Part shown: positions 34,891 through 47,511 of the stretch, in pieces
How positions within the stretch are numbered: the stretch's first letter is position 1
Layout of the letters: each line of letters starts with the position of its first letter
Assembly: GCA_034769895.1 (NCBI GenBank)
Contig: CM068373.1
Coordinates: 203,877,964 to 203,941,963 of the forward strand
Source: Magicicada septendecula
Taxonomy: Eukaryota > Arthropoda > Insecta > Hemiptera > Cicadidae
Reading direction: 5' to 3'
DNA: 64,000 nucleotides
Made by a program: the position numbers and the translations under genes
The notes under the pieces: generated by a model
What the model was told of the DNA's origin: nothing
What the model saw: only the letters and a program-made list of their open reading frames with translations
The model's database searches: none

Positions 34891-36209
34891 ATGTTTCCTT
34901 CATATGATCCGGTATGTGTTTTATTAGAAACACCATTTTCAAGATGGAATAATGATGATAAGAAAAACTTTTTAAGCTGTGAAAAACCTATGCCTATATT
35001 CAAAGTAAATAAAGTTGCAAAAATAAAGGACAAGGTGTACAATCGCAACTTTAAACAAAATTGGTAACTTATTCAACGTTCGAGTGGTTGTGTGGCAGTT
35101 ATTATTTAAATTAACTTTTTTGTATGCCCTGCTTAATTATTAGTGTTAAATCAAGTGCGTGGAATAAGAACGGCTTTGATGATTTCGGTAACGTTACTCG
35201 TTCTCTTTCCAAACATGAAGGTTCTTCTGAGCACATGCGTTGTGCATTGAGTTTTTCAAAACTAAAGAAAAATTTAAGTACTATCGAGGATCCTTTGAAG
35301 GAAAATTCTAGGTTGTATATTAAACACTTCAATGACAAAGATCGGCTTAACAGACGTTTCATGCGTCTTCCTATTCGTGCAGTTCTTTACTTGGGTAAAC
35401 AAGAATTAGCATTTCGCGGTCACCACGAAGAGTTATCATCTATTAATCGCGGAAATTTTAAAGAACTGCTAGAAACCTTCGTATCGATAAGCCTTGTAGA
35501 TATTTAAGAACACTATAAAAAAATCTCACCCGTCTTTGCCGGCAATTCTAAGACTATTCAGAATGAAATAACTGACTGCATTTCACAATATGTTGATGAG
35601 CACGTCGCAAAGGAAATAGAAGATAGTACATTTCCTTCAATTCAAGTGGATAATTCCACAGACATTGTCCACAAATCTCAATGTAGCATCATAATTAGAT
35701 ATGTTATTCCCGGAAGAAAGCTGGTGGAAAAATTTTTGGGATTTTATGATGTTAGTTCCAGTCGGACTGCCGACACACTGTTTCACGTTGTGTCAAGGTC
35801 CCTCAAAAAATTTGACTATAAATCAAAACTTATTGCCCAGTGTTTTGATGGTGCAAGCGTTAGGTCAGGGAAATTAAATGGTCTTCAGGCAAAAATCAAA
35901 GAAGTAGTGCCACAAACGGTTTTTGTTCACTGCATGGCGCATCGTTTGAATTTAGTGCTACAACAAAGCTGCAACAGCATTTCGAAGTGTCGGATATTTT
36001 TGCGACTGTTAACGGTTTACCCTCTTTTTTCCACAGTCCTGCTAAGCGAACTTACGCAGTAGACGCAGTCGTTGGAAAACGAATCCCTACTTCCGTTATT
36101 ACGCGATGGAAGTCTAATTCCAAAATTGTGAATACTATATACAACGAATGGAATTCATTAAAAGAAGTATTCACTAAAGTTGTGAACGATTCAAATTATG
36201 ATCAAACAT
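34891..36209 (+). pseudogene. hAT transposase, N-terminal part (broken)
   Basis: Begins MFPSYDPVCVLL at 34891 and continues through a TTF-type zinc-finger-like region (GFDDFGNVTRSLSKHEGSSEH) into the catalytic core. IQVDNSTDIVHKSQC holds the first acidic residue, AQCFDGASVRSG the second, and VHCMAHRLNLVL the conserved C/H motif. It resembles insect zinc finger MYM-type 1-like transposases. Stops lie near 35107 and at 35505, and a frameshift near 35985. LTR element 2 interrupts it after ...NYDQT at 36209; with one ACAT copy removed the frame resumes at 50419. Confidence 0.88.
36206..36209. repeat. Target site duplication of LTR element 2 (left)
   Basis: ACAT, repeated at 50415-50418 immediately outside the other LTR. 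Four bases fits Ty3/gypsy integrases. Confidence 0.85.
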
Positions 36210-36287
36210 TGTAACCCCTCCTTATTTTTATTTAGTTTTTTATATAAGTTTTTTATTTTTTTAGGAGAGGCTACTAGATATTTAAAA

Positions 36288-36304
36288 CTAGGCAGAAGGC
36301 CTAG
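36288..36304 (-). ncRNA. Conserved LTR stem-loop (element 2, 3' LTR)
   Basis: Perfect six-pair stem CTAGGC/GCCTAG around a five-base loop. Same position and form as in the other LTRs of this group; the second copy is at 48288-48304. Confidence 0.6.
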
Positions 36305-37167
36305 ACGAAGCATATAATGTGCTGGGTCCAGTGAGGTGGGACTTGCAATTAAAACTCGCTATTAACAAACAATATAACAGCCCTTTATTAAATTTCAAAA
36401 TTCTCATAATTTTCATAATCCATATTAATTATTATATATATGAATTGCAAGTTAAAATGTACCATGCTTTTTATCATCATATGAATCATCATATATCACA
36501 ATTCAGGAAACATTCTTTTACTGTCATAAATTCTCACAATAGTATTCCCGACATTATAAATATAAATATATATATCATTCACATAACACAATAATCATAT
36601 GAATTGTGTAAATATAACATATAAATTATATAAATTACCCTTTTATAACACTTGACATAAGAACACACAATTGGACATAAATACACATATACATATATCA
36701 CAGACACAATACAGCAAGTTAAGTCTGACAGACAGCCTGTATATTCCTATCATACTCAAACATGAATGTGGAGAACATCTGGAATAGTCATCATGACCCA
36801 AAACTACAATTATCAGTTTAAGTGGCCGGCACAGCCTTATACAAATTTTCATGAAAAGACCAAAACCCATTAACTCATAAGAGTATAACAGAATTAAAAC
36901 AAAACTGAATTAATCATAAGGACTAGAATTCACAAATTTAAATTGGCATAGCAGCCTGTACAAACTCACAAGTTACAATCTATAATTAAAAAAAATCGCG
37001 TTTGTCCCCTGATAGTAAAGTACCATCACAAGGTTAACGTGTCTGTATGGGTTTCTAAAATTGTAAGTTTTTCACTTTCTTTTATGCTTTTATAAGAATT
37101 CAAAATTTTAAAGAAAATCCAAGTTGAACATAACCACCAGAAAATAAAATATAAACCGAGGCGGATT

Positions 37168-37629
37168 TTATAACTTTACAATTATAGAATGAAATAGTGA
37201 GAAACTAATATTATAAATATATGTAAAAAAAAACTTAAGAGAGCCTGAACTGACTATGGCAGTAAGAAAGACAATAATGATTTTAAGTATTGGTACATAC
37301 TGAATGATCTTATAAAATTGTAAAATCATTTTGTTTAAGCCGTGTAGAAATATATAAAGAAATTTACAGAAAATCTGAATTGACCCGACCGCCAGCACGT
37401 GCCAAGGGCCTGATTCAACATTAAAGAACACGTCCGGTTCCTGCATAGAACTGCCCCCACAGGTGCCTGATTCAAGTAAGAGAGAAAAAACCCTATAATC
37501 CCTTAAAAATTTCCAACCCCTTTTAAAATTTTTTATTATTAATAATGAATAACTAATACAAAACCTAAAATGGTAATAGGGACCCGACCAGCCGGTCAAG
37601 CCCCCAGCATTTACGAACCGCGCCCACAT
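37168..37629 (-). CDS. 153-codon ORF inside the element 2 LTR (3' copy)
   Basis: Reads in element orientation, starts MWARFVNAGGLTGWSGPYY and has hydrophobic stretches (IQIFCKFLYIFLHGL; ILKIIIVFLTAIV). The other LTR has the same ORF at 49202-49663 with a KN to IY change. Because both LTRs come from one template, the conservation proves little. It may be chance in AT-rich DNA; if real, it would be an LTR-encoded membrane protein. No family recognised. Confidence 0.2.
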   Translation of the reverse strand: MWARFVNAGGLTGWSGPYYHFRFCISYSLLIIKNFKRGWKFLRDYRVFSLLLESGTCGGSSMQEPDVFFNVESGPWHVLAVGSIQIFCKFLYIFLHGLNKMILQFYKIIQYVPILKIIIVFLTAIVSSGSLKFFFTYIYNISFSLFHSIIVKL

Positions 37630-38382
37630 ACATCACAAAATTCTGATTCCCCACAACTTTTACAAATACAACTTTTACCGTAAAACAAATATAAAATTAA
37701 TGGACGCCGGACACGTGCCCCTCGGCCGGGTCTACAATTATTTTGGGGCGTAATTACATTCTGAGTCTATACTGGAGAAAGTTTGTAACCCAACATTATG
37801 TCCAGCTGGACGCGAGCATAATTGAGTAGAACTTGAGTTAACTGAGAATAATGTCACAACACATGGTATTTGCTGCAGCGGCCTAGGGTATTTATAAAGC
37901 TTAAATGTCACCTGAGTGTAATCCAGAACATGTCTCGTGGGTACAGTGGCGTGATGTGCAGTCGTTCCTCCCGTGGCGGCCAAGATCAAGTCTAGATGTA
38001 TTTATGGCATTGTGGCAGATGGATAACCACACGTGGAGTAAGTCAGACTTCCGACTGAGTCGGGAACCCGGAGATCGCTTAGCTTCTACTCAATCATAGT
38101 GAATAGAAATTAGAAGTCTTAAAGAAACTTGGTTCGGCCGGAGGGAGACGACTGCTAGTGCCTGCTACTACTGAATTCCGACTGAAACAGCCTGCCTCAA
38201 ACAAGCGTGTCGAAAAACATAAACGCACTACTCCGCCACCAGAATACGTCGGCGTTCAGTGAAAGCCACGAAACGTCAACCCCGTACTGACGCGTAATTA
38301 CCATAATTAATTTATTTCGGCAGTTCATCCTCTTAAGTAAATTCTTCACAATAGAAGCGCCGGGACTTAAACTCCCGGCACA

Positions 38383-38399
38383 CCCCCACCCCAAAAGGG
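38383..38399 (-). other. Polypurine tract of element 2
   Basis: On the minus strand CCCTTTTGGGGTGGGGG directly precedes TGTGCCGGG of the LTR. One base differs from the tract of LTR-1. Confidence 0.8.
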
Positions 38400-39602
38400 T
38401 AACCTGGTTGCCCACACTTGAACTCCGGGGTACCCTGCAGCGTACCCCATATATTCGTTAAAAACACGAGTCTTACCGGTAAATGTACCGGTGATTGGTG
38501 GGGGTGGCACCAATTGCTCTCAGGATTGCAAAATCTCAACGATACCGCGACCTTCCCCATGCGAGCCCTATCCGCCATGCCAACCCCACGGGACCGCCCC
38601 AACACGTCACCCTCTCTGGTGACCACCACCTACCTCTACTGGTGCCACTCACATACGCGTCCCTAGGACCAAAAAAGTTGTCACTAACCTTGGTATGTGA
38701 GCCACCAGACTTTGCTCTCGTCCACCTCCTGGACCGACCAGCCATATGCACCAACACAAGGCATCACCATCCTTGCCATATGACTGGCCCACATCTCTAC
38801 ACTAGGGCGGACGGCCCCGCTTAGCCAGACAGAGAAGACCACATAGAGGGCACGCGAACATCAATTCCACTTCTGATTTAACACTTCGACTACATTGTAA
38901 CTAAAGGGGGGGGGGTTCTTCTCTACAGAGCCATCTATACAACACACTCTCTCTCAACAGAAAAGAACAGGGAAATCAACCGGGGAATGCGGCATGGCCA
39001 TTTAACAACGAACTACAATATCAACAATAGATCAGCTGATGAAGCAAGCACGGTTTATCAGATCAATCAGACAACAATTAAATTCCACCCGGCAGACGGC
39101 TATCAACGGCTCAGAGTCCAACTCACTTAGATCGCCCCGTTCACTACGCTACAGCTGTTTATAATTTTCTAGGTCACTACTTTCAACTTTCCACCTCCTC
39201 TGTACTTAGAAACTCCTCTGAATACAACTACCCTCGACAATATCTCGTATCCCCATAAAACGACAACCAACAATCTAACACTAACAACACTACACCAACC
39301 TAGTCACAACATCTCCAACCAAATTCTTTTCTAACTCCTTTTTTTAATTTTTATTCCTGTTTCTAATTTTTATTATTTTTTTTAATTTTATTTTATGTTT
39401 TTCTACGGGGAAGGGTTAGGAAAATCAGAAAGATGAAAAGGGCAAGGATCCTTGAAGGTCAAGAGCTAGGACAAAGGGTAAGGACATGGTTCCCTCCGAA
39501 AATGAGAATGACTGGACAAAACCAAGGCTCGCGTGGGCAGGGGCGCATCCCTGAAGTAGACGAACACCACTGGGACTGTGGGGAACATCTGACCGCTACC
39601 CG
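38400..39602 (-). other. Element 2 3' internal region without recognisable genes
   Basis: GC-rich near 38400-38830, AT-rich near 39300-39400. Short open frames exist on both strands at 38400-38830 but none resembles the pol C-terminus of LTR-1, and no integrase motif is visible. Confidence 0.5.
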
Positions 39603-40242
39603 TTAACCGCTTCTTCTCACCTTTCTATGACGGACTTTATGTACTCGTTCCTTCCGGACACCACTCTCTGAGAAATTATCTCGTGTTGAGCTGTACGGAT
39701 TTGTTTCTTCTGAATCAGAATCACGGCAACTTACATCACTACTTTCACTCCGCTTTGGATTATCCTCATCATCTAACTCCTCTGCTTCTACCTCCCCTGC
39801 TTCTCTTTCTTCCAACTCTATTCCTTCCTCCTTACCGTCCTCTTCTTCCTCTTCCACTTCTTCTTCATGCTCTTCTTCCTCTTCTACCATTTCCCCTTCT
39901 TCGTCCCCATAATCCAAATCACCATCACGACACTGCACCTCCTCACCATCTTCCAGTTGCTCATCTGATCCATCTACAACAGCATCTTCACCCAGCTCCT
40001 CACCAATTTCTTCACCACCCTCGTCACCAGCTCCTTTACAAACTTCTTCACCAACCTCTTCTCCAATCTCATTTTCATCAACCTTTTCATCAACACGTTC
40101 ATCATCATAACTTAAATTTTCTTCATCACCAACATCATCGCCATCACGTCCACTACCGCCATCATAATACTGCACATCTTCATCCTCTAGTTGTTCATCT
40201 GGTCCACATGAAATTTCTTTCCGTTCATCAGAATCCGCGCAG
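39603..40242 (-). CDS. Highly acidic ORF of element 2
   Basis: The frame is open from about 40242 (no ATG until 40175) to a stop at 39603, about 210 codons. It is dominated by D and E, with an internal repeat (DEQLEDEDVQYYDGG and DEQLEDGEEVQCRDGD), a run of E/V/H blocks around residues 100-130 and a basic C-terminus ending KVRHRKVRRSG. No catalytic motif. It may be a late part of an originally longer polyprotein or a second spliced product. Long antisense H/L/P-rich frames are shadows. Confidence 0.55.
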
Positions 40243-40457
40243 TCGACGTAAAGTTTCAGACCACGCGGTTATGTACAAAATTGCTGTCGGCCGACCAACC
40301 AAGTGTATATCCGAGTTATGTAAAGCAGTGTAAAAATCTAAACCTATATTTTGACAAGCAAAATTTTTATCAAAAAGTGAAACAACAACCTTTTGGACAG
40401 TGAATAAAAGGACTCTGTGAGACGCGCCACGCGGTCGGTGGAGACGACGCTGTATCA

Positions 40458-40862
40458 TGTAACAGTATTACATCCTACCTATTATTATTATTTTACATAA
40501 AAGGGGGTAATTAGAATGAGTGAGAGAGTGTAACAAGCTGGGTTTCCTTATTATTATTATTATTATCGTTTAAGATTGTTAGTACAATAAGTAATTCAAC
40601 AAGTTTTCTTTTATTTGTATGTGCCTGTATAATGGTAACAAATAAATAACAATGTTTTCCGATAAAAAAGTGGAAATAACAAATCAGTAACGTAAAATCA
40701 AATATTTAAAAGGATGTGAAATAAATTGAGTTAGTTAACAGAAATTGAGAGCATGATTTATTGAAGAATATTAACCTAATTCACGCTTGTATTCACAGTT
40801 CGTGTGACGAACCTGGGCTCAATTAAGGTAGGTGAGAGATAATATATTATTCTATAAATGTG
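40458..40862 (-). other. Spacer between acidic ORFs of element 2
   Basis: AT-rich noncoding DNA after the gag-like tail. A 76-codon minus-strand frame (40228-40458) overlaps the start of the next ORF and shows no motif. Confidence 0.4.
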
Positions 40863-42317
40863 TTAATAAATAATAGCACAAATGGCATCAGATACAGAAG
40901 CCGTCCGCACAGAAGTGTCTGCACACACTACATCATTCTCACTCGCACACTCCACAACGCTGCCCCCAAATTCATCCTCAACTTCTACCTCATCTCCTTC
41001 AACCACACTTGCAGCATGGACATCCCCGTGTCCATCCGCAAACTCAGAAACTTCAGTCTCCCTAACACCTATAACTATACTTCCCTGTGCAGCATCTGCA
41101 GACAGCTCTTCTGCCTCTTCCTTCGATTCCTCTCCTTCACCACTTTCAGCAACTACAACGTCCTCAACAGTCCCCCCCTGGAATTTAGCTGTCCAGGTCT
41201 CTGTGCAATGTCTAAATTATATTCTACTTGCGATGGTAAAGCTACACTATCAAGTGACGTCTCATATCCCTGCGTAGGCGATGATGACATTACAGGATCT
41301 GGATCCATAATGAACCGAGATGGAGATACCGGAACAAATACTACGGCATCTGGATTCAACTGTGACGTCATCTCTGAGCCCTGTAATTCAGTGTTAACCG
41401 ACGTGTCCTTGTTGTCTGGTGTTGATCCCACGAAGCCATTCCACGCTTCTTCTTCCTCTTCACCTTCTTCATCCACTACTCTATCAGGCACTTGTAATTC
41501 ATCTGGAACCTTTAAACTTTCAACTTTTTCCAAATAGGAATAACGCCTTGCTACAGGCTCCCTATTGGCCGATGTTGATTCCCTAATATAACTTCTTCTT
41601 CCCCTGTTAATTTCATACTTATTTGTTTTCTGTGCTGTAGCTGTTGTTACCGCCTTTCCACTTGCCACCCCCTCGTAGCTTCCATTACTTCCGGAATATT
41701 CAGTTTTTTTTACAGTTTCTTGTGTTGTCCACCAACCACCATGTTTGTCATTTTTAGCTCTTCCTAATGAACCACTTGAGTATTGGACATCTTTAGCAGC
41801 TCTTCCCCGGGACTCGTCATTCGCCTGGACCCACCGGTCCAGGTCCGCACAACAACGTGGATGGTCTGCGAACAGCAAGCGGGATCTCTTTTGGGGAGTC
41901 AGCCCCTCTCGTATTACCTGTGTTACTTCCGTCTCGGGCAACCCCAACCTTAATACCCGGGCAGCTTTCCGTATATACTGCACGAAATCCACCAGCGCCT
42001 CTTCGTTGGCCTGTAGACGATAGAATAACTTAAACTTCAACTGGTCGCGTCGTCGATGAGGTATAAAAAAGTCCAACAACTCCCCATGGAAAGCATCGAT
42101 ACTGCCCCCACGACGCAGAGTGTTGGTGACCAGCCAGCCAATGACCCCCGGCAATAGGGATATATAAGGGACAAGAGGTCCCCATCGGACACCCCCGGGA
42201 AATCGGGCAACTGCAGGACAAGGTCCAAGAAAACCAACAACTTGTCCTCATCTACTCCATCCACCACCGGAAGTTTCTGGAAAACGCCGGAAATGGGGTT
42301 GGGTAATCTTTGATAAC
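40863..42317 (-). pseudogene. gag: Gag-like gene of element 2 with acidic tail (broken)
   Basis: Homologous to the LTR-1 gag core: YQRLPNPIS, KLPVVDGVDEDKLL, LIYPYCRGSLA, then NTLRRGGSIDAFHGELLDFF and ARVLRLGLPETEV. Frames shift near 42130-42150, and again at a seven-G run (plus 41177-41183), after which an acidic frame continues (ESGEGEESKEEAEELSADA) to a stop at about 40863. It lacks the CCHC knuckle of LTR-1 gag; instead there is an R/K-rich segment (about 41560-41800) and acidic patches. The 5' part is cut by element 3 at 42318-42321, and only about 720 bp remain upstream of it, less than in LTR-1. Confidence 0.75.
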
Positions 42318-42321
42318 ATAC
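42318..42321. repeat. Target site duplication of element 3 (left)
   Basis: ATAC, repeated at 47508-47511 directly outside the other LTR. Joining the flanks restores continuity of the gag-like frame. Confidence 0.85.
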
Positions 42322-43918
42322 TGTAACGTTCCGGGCTACGTTACAAATCCAGGGAACCCGTGATAATTGACGCTAGCCAATTATACAGGCTGCCTACGTT
42401 GTAACAAACTGATAATCAACTCAACACATAGAACAATAATATTTACTCTAATTATTAGGACACAAGGGAAGGTATTTTCACTGATTTATGCACTCACTTC
42501 AATCTGTAATAAGATGACATCTCTTTATTAACAAGTTATATATATAGATCCCATTACATAAAAAATTTATACTGAAATATTTAAAAAGGGTTTTCTGTCA
42601 AACAAGGGATCATATTGATTATGTAATTTACCTCGGATCCGAGTCTCTTTAAATCTAGTAAAGACGTCTGAATTTTACTTTGCTTATCAAGGAGCTTGCA
42701 TGATTCCATGAACCATTTGAAGAATGGAATTTTTTAGTTAAGGGATTATAACTTATATTTCAAGATTAATGTTACAATGTATGATTTTAGAAATTACTGT
42801 TTACATTTCTTTTTGTTTTACTTAATGCTTAGAGAAGATTATTGTCTCTGAAAAGTCTCTGGCATGTATGAAACTTATATTTTAAATGTACATAATTCTC
42901 GGTAGGCAAGCCACGGAGTCACCTCTCAAATAAGCCTTTGTTGTCCTTGTCCTGGGGCTTGAATCTTCGGAACTGTGGTAGTCGGGGTAGTCATCTGGGT
43001 CGTGTTTCCGGTGAAAGTCTTCTAGGTGTATTAATGAGGAGATGGATGTTATGCTGCGTGAAGTCGGGTTGATCCTCGGCGGTTCTGGTAAGTGTTGTAT
43101 AGGTGGTAGTCGTCCGTATATGCAGTTGAGCACGTCACATGTTCACTGGTAGAGTAGTACTGGAGTTTGCATCTTCTTCTTTTTACATTACTATCTAAAT
43201 TACATCACTCGAACAATATTCGAGAGATCGTCTTTTAATTAACTTGAGACATCACCTTATATACGAGTTCTTTTTATTTTACATTAGCACATTTCTTTAA
43301 CGAATTCCTCACTACATCTTATATATAATTAGAACTAGCTCTCCACGTTTTTAGTGGTAGCTAACACTCATTTAAAAATTTAAAACAAACATTTTTTTGA
43401 AGAGCCCTCGCTTGGAGGTGTTTACAGTCTGAACGCCGCATGGTAACTCTTGCATTGCTACGACAGGTTGATTGCAACGTAGCGGAGTGAGTACTCCGCC
43501 ATAATATAGTTCCAACTTTTTATTAAATATACATTCTTATAGTAAGACAAAACAATTTATCTAGACTTATTTAGTTTACAGGGATTATTATAACTACTTC
43601 TTGTGACTTCAAATTATTAATTATTTACATTACGACTTTCAGATATTTCTAAGTTACAGACGGTTCGCTATGCACGTTGTGTCCGGAATTAAGCAGGTCA
43701 ACGCATGATAATTTACTAAAGGGTTAACTGTATTATTCTTAACTTTTTACATTACGATTTTTTTTATTACTTATTTAGTTAGATTTTCTTAATTTAATTC
43801 TCATAACTATTCTGAGTTAGTTCAGGGGAATTTGGTTTAATCGTGCAATTTAAAATACTTACTTACTTTAGTTTTCTTTTTTTTTATTAATTTTTTTATT
43901 ACCATTTAAATCGTCACA
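42322..43918 (-). repeat. LTR of element 3 (left, inferred 3')
   Basis: TGTAACGTTCCGGG...AAATCGTCACA, 1597 bp, matching 45911-47507. It includes an 83-codon frame (42882-43133) also found in the other copy; this has no recognisable domain and need not be a gene. Confidence 0.92.
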
Positions 43919-45910
43919 TACTCCGCCGCTTAAAATCAACATGGGGAATTTTAATAAGGAAAATTCGAAAGTGGGGTACTGGGAGTATGCTTGCCGTTAC
44001 TGTGTGAAGTTTAATTTAGTACACGGTTTGTTTTCTCTATCTCTCTTGAAATTTATTTATTTCTTGTCTTGTTCTCATTCGTGAAATTCCCTTTATCTCG
44101 TTTCTTAAAACGCTGACTTAGATTTTAATTCTTAATACTCACAATTTTAATTCCGTAACTCACAATATCGTGGCCCGACTGACATCGGCTTACTCTAACT
44201 ACATCAGTTAGCTTTAAGCACTCTCTAATGATTACCTTGGCACACTCTAACTATATCAGTTAGCTTTCTGCACCATCATTACCCTTTTCAGTCGGCGCCG
44301 TTATGACTATGTTACGGTACATATATAATTCTTAATTACCTCTAATATAACCTAAAGCGGATCCCATACTCCACTTTAGATTATTTCTAATCCTAATTTC
44401 TTACGCTACTGAGAGAAGCGGAATTTCACAAAGTTAATTTTTATTCTCTATTAAATGATCAGCTGTTACAAACTATGCAGGAGGGGACAAACACTGGACG
44501 CATTGTATTATACACTAGGGAGGTGTTCATTGTTTACCTAGGCACCAGTTCATAACAATAGGGGGAGGGTGGCTGCTTACTACATTTCTCAACACGCTTT
44601 ATTCTTCGCGAACAGGCCACGACCGGGTGTTTACACTATTCAACTATACTTTTATTATTATTTTCTTTTCCCTTATTTACTGCTACACTTTACACAATTT
44701 AGTTTAAATTAAGATTTATTCAGCCTTATTATTTAAAGCAATTATTATTCACTTATTATTATTTTCCTTTTGGTCTCTTTCTAAGAAACTTACCTTTTTC
44801 TTTTTATTAATTACTTTGGGGGAGATTTAAGAAACTTACTTAGAATTATTTCCTATTGAATTACCATATTTATTTAGGACACTTTATTTACTTTGTTTTC
44901 AGTTTTGCTCAGTTTAAAAGTTTACTGTTTTGGGGCATGGGGTTTAATACTTTACCTAACAATGGAGGGTTAACTAAGCCATTTATTTATTTGAAATTTA
45001 AGTCACTAAATTACTTAATTGTTGTCACGGTGAAAATACTTGCTCTACTATACTATACACAATTACATAGACAATTTAATTCATGGTTAAAGCATTTGCA
45101 TTGTTCATAAGAGAATAATCTCTCTTCTAAGGGAAAGACAAAAATTCCACACAGACGTCATTGTAAAGTCAACGATCAGCTGTTCGCTGGAATGTAGGTC
45201 ACCCTAGTTTACTTTGTAAACAATGGCATACTTGTTGTATGCGTGGGAACGCGAGAAACACACTCGGGTATTGTTGTATATAACAATAGCTGACGGCTAT
45301 CTTTATCGACCGGTTTCAACTGGGGAAGCCAGTATCAACAAGGGGTGAATCCGATGCAATGGTACACGCTTTACAAGTTACAAGGTGTATTACCGGCTGT
45401 AACAATCTGAGTTTAGTTATTAATTGTCTTACGTTCTAAATTTAATTTCTGTAATTTAATTTTTTTTTTTAGTAACAAAATTAAGTTACGAATTTATTTA
45501 CACGTAATTAACCTGGTCTATTTCAGCCAAGAGTTTATATGTTTCACCGTGACGACAGACATACAACTTAATTCTATGCAGGCATATTCAGGAAACTACA
45601 GGTCTTGAATTGTCGCAATATAAACCTGTTAAAGACTGAACAGTTTGACAAGCACTAAAATTCATGTACGTACTTGCATTGGTGTAATACAATGATAGTT
45701 TGTATTATTTTGCGTAATCTTATACAAAATAAATTCTCAATGGTCAATTAATATAGTGTAATAATCTATTAATGGTAGCGACAGTATGAGTGCATAGACC
45801 AGCAGAGAGTTACCTATTTTATTTTACTACGTAACAATTATTTTACACGCGCAACTTTATACGTCACGATGCTCACAAACCTTTTTTTATTAAGCAGAGT
45901 GGCGCAACTT
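43919..45910. other. Non-coding interior of element 3
   Basis: No frame above 84 codons and no retroviral motif. Local features are two copies of TAACTAYATCAGTTAGCTTT (about 44198 and 44251) and, at 45893-45906, AGCAGAGTGGCGCA next to the right LTR, identical to the 5' end of initiator tRNA-Met. Confidence 0.65.
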
Positions 45911-47507
45911 TGTTACGTTCCGGGCTACGTTACAAATCCAGGGAACCCGTGATAATTGACGCTAGCCAATTATACAGGCTTCCTACGTTGTAACAAACTG
46001 ATAATCAACTCAACACATAGAACAATAATATTTACTCTAATTATTAGGACACAAGGGAAGGTATTTTCACTGATTTATGCACTCACTTCAACCTGTAATA
46101 AGATGACATCTCTTTATTAATAAATTATATATATAGATCCCATTACATAAAAAATTTATACTGAAATATTTAAAAAGGGTTTTCTGTCAAACAAGGGATC
46201 ATATTGATCATGTAATTTACCTCGGATCCGAGTCTCTTTAAATCTAGTAAAGACGTCTGAATTTTACTTTGCTTATCAAGGAGCTTGCATGATTGCATGA
46301 ACCATTTGAAGAATGGATTTTTTTAGTTAAGGGATTATAACTTATATTTCAAGATTAATGTTACAACGTATGATTTTAGAAATTACTGTTTACATTTCTT
46401 TTTGTTTTACTTAATGCTTAGAGAAGATTATTGTCTCTGAAAAGTCTCTGGCATGTATGAAACTTATATTTTAAATGTACATAATTCTCGGTAGGCAAGC
46501 CACGGAGTCACCTCTCAAATAAGCCTTTGTTGTCCTTGTCCTGGGGCTTGAATCTTCGGAACTGTGGTAGTCGGGGTAGTCATCTGGGTCGTGTTTCCGG
46601 TGAAAGTCTTCTAGGTGTATTAATGAGGAGATGGATGTTATGCTGCGTGAAGTCGGGTTGATCCTCGGCGGTTCTGGTAAGTGTTGTATAGGTGGTAGTC
46701 GTCCGTATATGCAGTTGAGCACGTCACATGTTCACTGGTAGAGTAGTACTGGAGTTTGCATCTTCTTCTTTTTACATTACTATCTGAATTACATCACTCG
46801 AACAATATTCGAGAGATCGTCTTTTAATTAACTTGAGACATCACCTTATATACGAGTTCTTTTTATTTTACATTAGCACATTTCTTTAACGAATTCCTCA
46901 CTACATCTTATATATAATTAGAACTAGCTCTCCACGTTTTTAGTGGTAGCTAACACTCATTTAAAAATTTAAAACAAACATTTTTTTGAAGAGCCCTCGC
47001 TTGGAGGTGTTTACAGTCTGAACGCCGCATGGTAACTCTTGCATTGCTACGACAGGTTGATTGCAACGTAGCGGAGTGAGTACTCCGCCATAATATAGTT
47101 CCAACTTTTTATTAAATATACATTCTTATAGTAAGACAAAACAATTTATCTAGACTTATTTAGTTTACAGGGATTATTATAACTACTTCTTGTGACTTCA
47201 AATTATTAATTATTTACATTACGACTTTCAGATATTTCTAAGCTACAGACGGTTCGCTATGCACGTTGTGTCCGGAATTAAGCAGGTCAACGCATGATAA
47301 TTTACTAAAGGGTTAACTGTATTATTCTTAACTTTTTACATTACGATTTTCTTTATTACTTATTTAGTTAGATTTTCTTAATTTAATTCTCATAACTATT
47401 CTGAGTTAGTTCAGGGGAATTTGGTTTAATCGTGCAATTTAAAATACTTACTTACTTTCGTTTTCTTATTTTTTTTTAATTTTTTTATTACCATTTAAAT
47501 CGTCACA
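45911..47507 (-). repeat. LTR of element 3 (right, inferred 5')
   Basis: TGTTACGTTCCGGG...AAATCGTCACA, same length as the left LTR. One visible difference is at the third base (TGT versus TGA side, TGTT/TGTA). Confidence 0.92.
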
Positions 47508-47511
47508 ATAC

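Larger units (their letters stand above)
36210..38382 (-). repeat. 3' LTR of element 2
   Basis: 2173 bp, TGTAACCCCTCC...CCCGGCACA on the plus strand, matching 48228-50414 with few substitutions and small indels. It carries the conserved stem-loop at 36288-36304 (CTAGGC, AGAAG, GCCTAG). A 153-codon antisense-to-plus ORF (37168-37629) lies inside and is discussed separately. Confidence 0.92.
42322..47507 (-). mobile_element. LTR element 3: non-coding LTR retrotransposon nested in element 2
   Basis: 5186 bp with two 1597 bp direct LTRs and a 1992 bp interior that has no coding potential, like large retrotransposon derivatives (LARDs). Orientation is inferred from a purine-rich tract, AAGCGGCGGAG on the minus strand, next to the left LTR (43919-43933). 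About a dozen differences separate the LTRs by eye, so it is young. It is the innermost layer of the nest. Confidence 0.88.

Noticed and set aside
39683..40333. 216-codon plus-strand H/L/P-rich ORF
   Set aside because: It is the antisense of the D/E-rich ORF; GAN codons read backwards give L, F and S/P-rich frames without stops.
40860..41537. 225- and 131-codon plus-strand S/T-rich ORFs
   Set aside because: Antisense shadows of the acidic tail of the gag-like gene.
45893..45906. An initiator tRNA-Met gene
   Set aside because: Only the first 14 bases match; no anticodon arm or T arm follows.
42882..46722. 83-codon ORF in both LTRs of element 3 as a conserved gene
   Set aside because: LTR copies come from one template, so identity is no sign of selection; no motif seen.
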